Origin: Sphingobacterium sp.
GTDB lineage: Bacteria > Bacteroidota > Bacteroidia > Sphingobacteriales > Sphingobacteriaceae
NCBI GenBank assembly: GCA_031277685.1
Contig: JAITLV010000013.1
Location: 1 to 64,000 of the forward strand
Direction: 5' to 3'
DNA: 64,000 nucleotides
Of the stretch, positions 63,948 to 64,000 are shown one piece after another. The notes below the pieces were generated by a model. The model was not told where the DNA came from and searched no databases. It worked only from the letters and a program-made list of their open reading frames with translations. The first letter of the stretch is position 1; each line of letters starts with the position of its first letter. Position numbers and translations under genes: made by a program.

Positions 63948-64000
63948 ATATTCCAATCTCCATTTTCATATTTAAATTCATTTAAAATAGTAACCGATCC

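Noticed and set aside
1..64000. CRISPR arrays, tRNA or rRNA genes, transposases
   Set aside because: No regular spaced repeats, cloverleaf or rRNA-like stretch and no transposase motif were recognised in any region.

Overview
The window looks like chromosomal DNA of a Bacteroidota bacterium of the Sphingobacteriaceae type, probably Sphingobacterium or a close relative. The reasons are the SusC/SusD pair with an ECF sigma factor and FecR, the Bacteroidota-style BamA, the DUF5686 and PorT-like barrels, GldA/GldFG-type ABC genes, weak ribosome binding sites, and promoter-like TAnnTTTG boxes. The genus is an inference. I see no rRNA, tRNA, CRISPR array or intact insertion sequence.

Layout. 0-3 kb: a DinB-like and a START-like gene, a lipoprotein resembling cholesterol-dependent cytolysins without domain 4, and a small secreted protein. 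3-10.5 kb: an AT-rich accessory stretch with gene remnants, strong hairpins and small membrane proteins. Its centrepiece is a single-chain SIR2-APAZ-short Argonaute defence protein, followed by an unknown membrane-anchored protein. 10.5-20 kb: a solitary bamA, a TolC-adaptor-RND efflux operon and an outer membrane barrel. 20-22.5 kb: a KAP-family NTPase. 22.6-28.9 kb: a membrane-lipid operon coding for MprF (lysyl-phosphatidylglycerol synthase/flippase), a DUF5686 barrel and an AcvB/VirJ-type lipase predicted to remove the lysyl group. 29-35 kb: a second RND operon on the minus strand, with 9-bp repeats at a 21-bp period upstream. 35-44 kb: two copies of a PorT-like barrel plus LytS-like kinase module in mirror orientation. 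One kinase has a LytTR regulator; the other has lost its phospho-acceptor histidine. Between them lie a pirin, small unknown genes and a YdcF-like gene with a frameshifted tail. 44 kb: an orphan DUF5706 (Pycsar-effector-like) membrane protein.

45-63.9 kb: an unusual, more GC-rich cluster that reads as one regulated unit. It runs ECF sigma factor, FecR, SusC with an STN signalling domain, SusD, a lipoprotein, a GldA-like ATPase, a GldF-GldG fusion permease, a protein made of two tandem MutS-like ATPase units, a periplasmic M16 peptidase and a second GldF-GldG fusion. The same two-hairpin motif sits ahead of susC and ahead of the ABC/MutS/M16 block, tying the two halves together. My working hypothesis is import or surveillance of a peptide-like ligand, with periplasmic cleavage and a dedicated ABC machine. 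The role of the double MutS-like ATPase is unknown.

The best candidates for new biology are the SusCD-ABC-MutS2x-M16 cluster with its paired leader elements, the single-chain SIR2-Argonaute with its neighbour, the degenerate second kinase, and the cytolysin-like lipoprotein.
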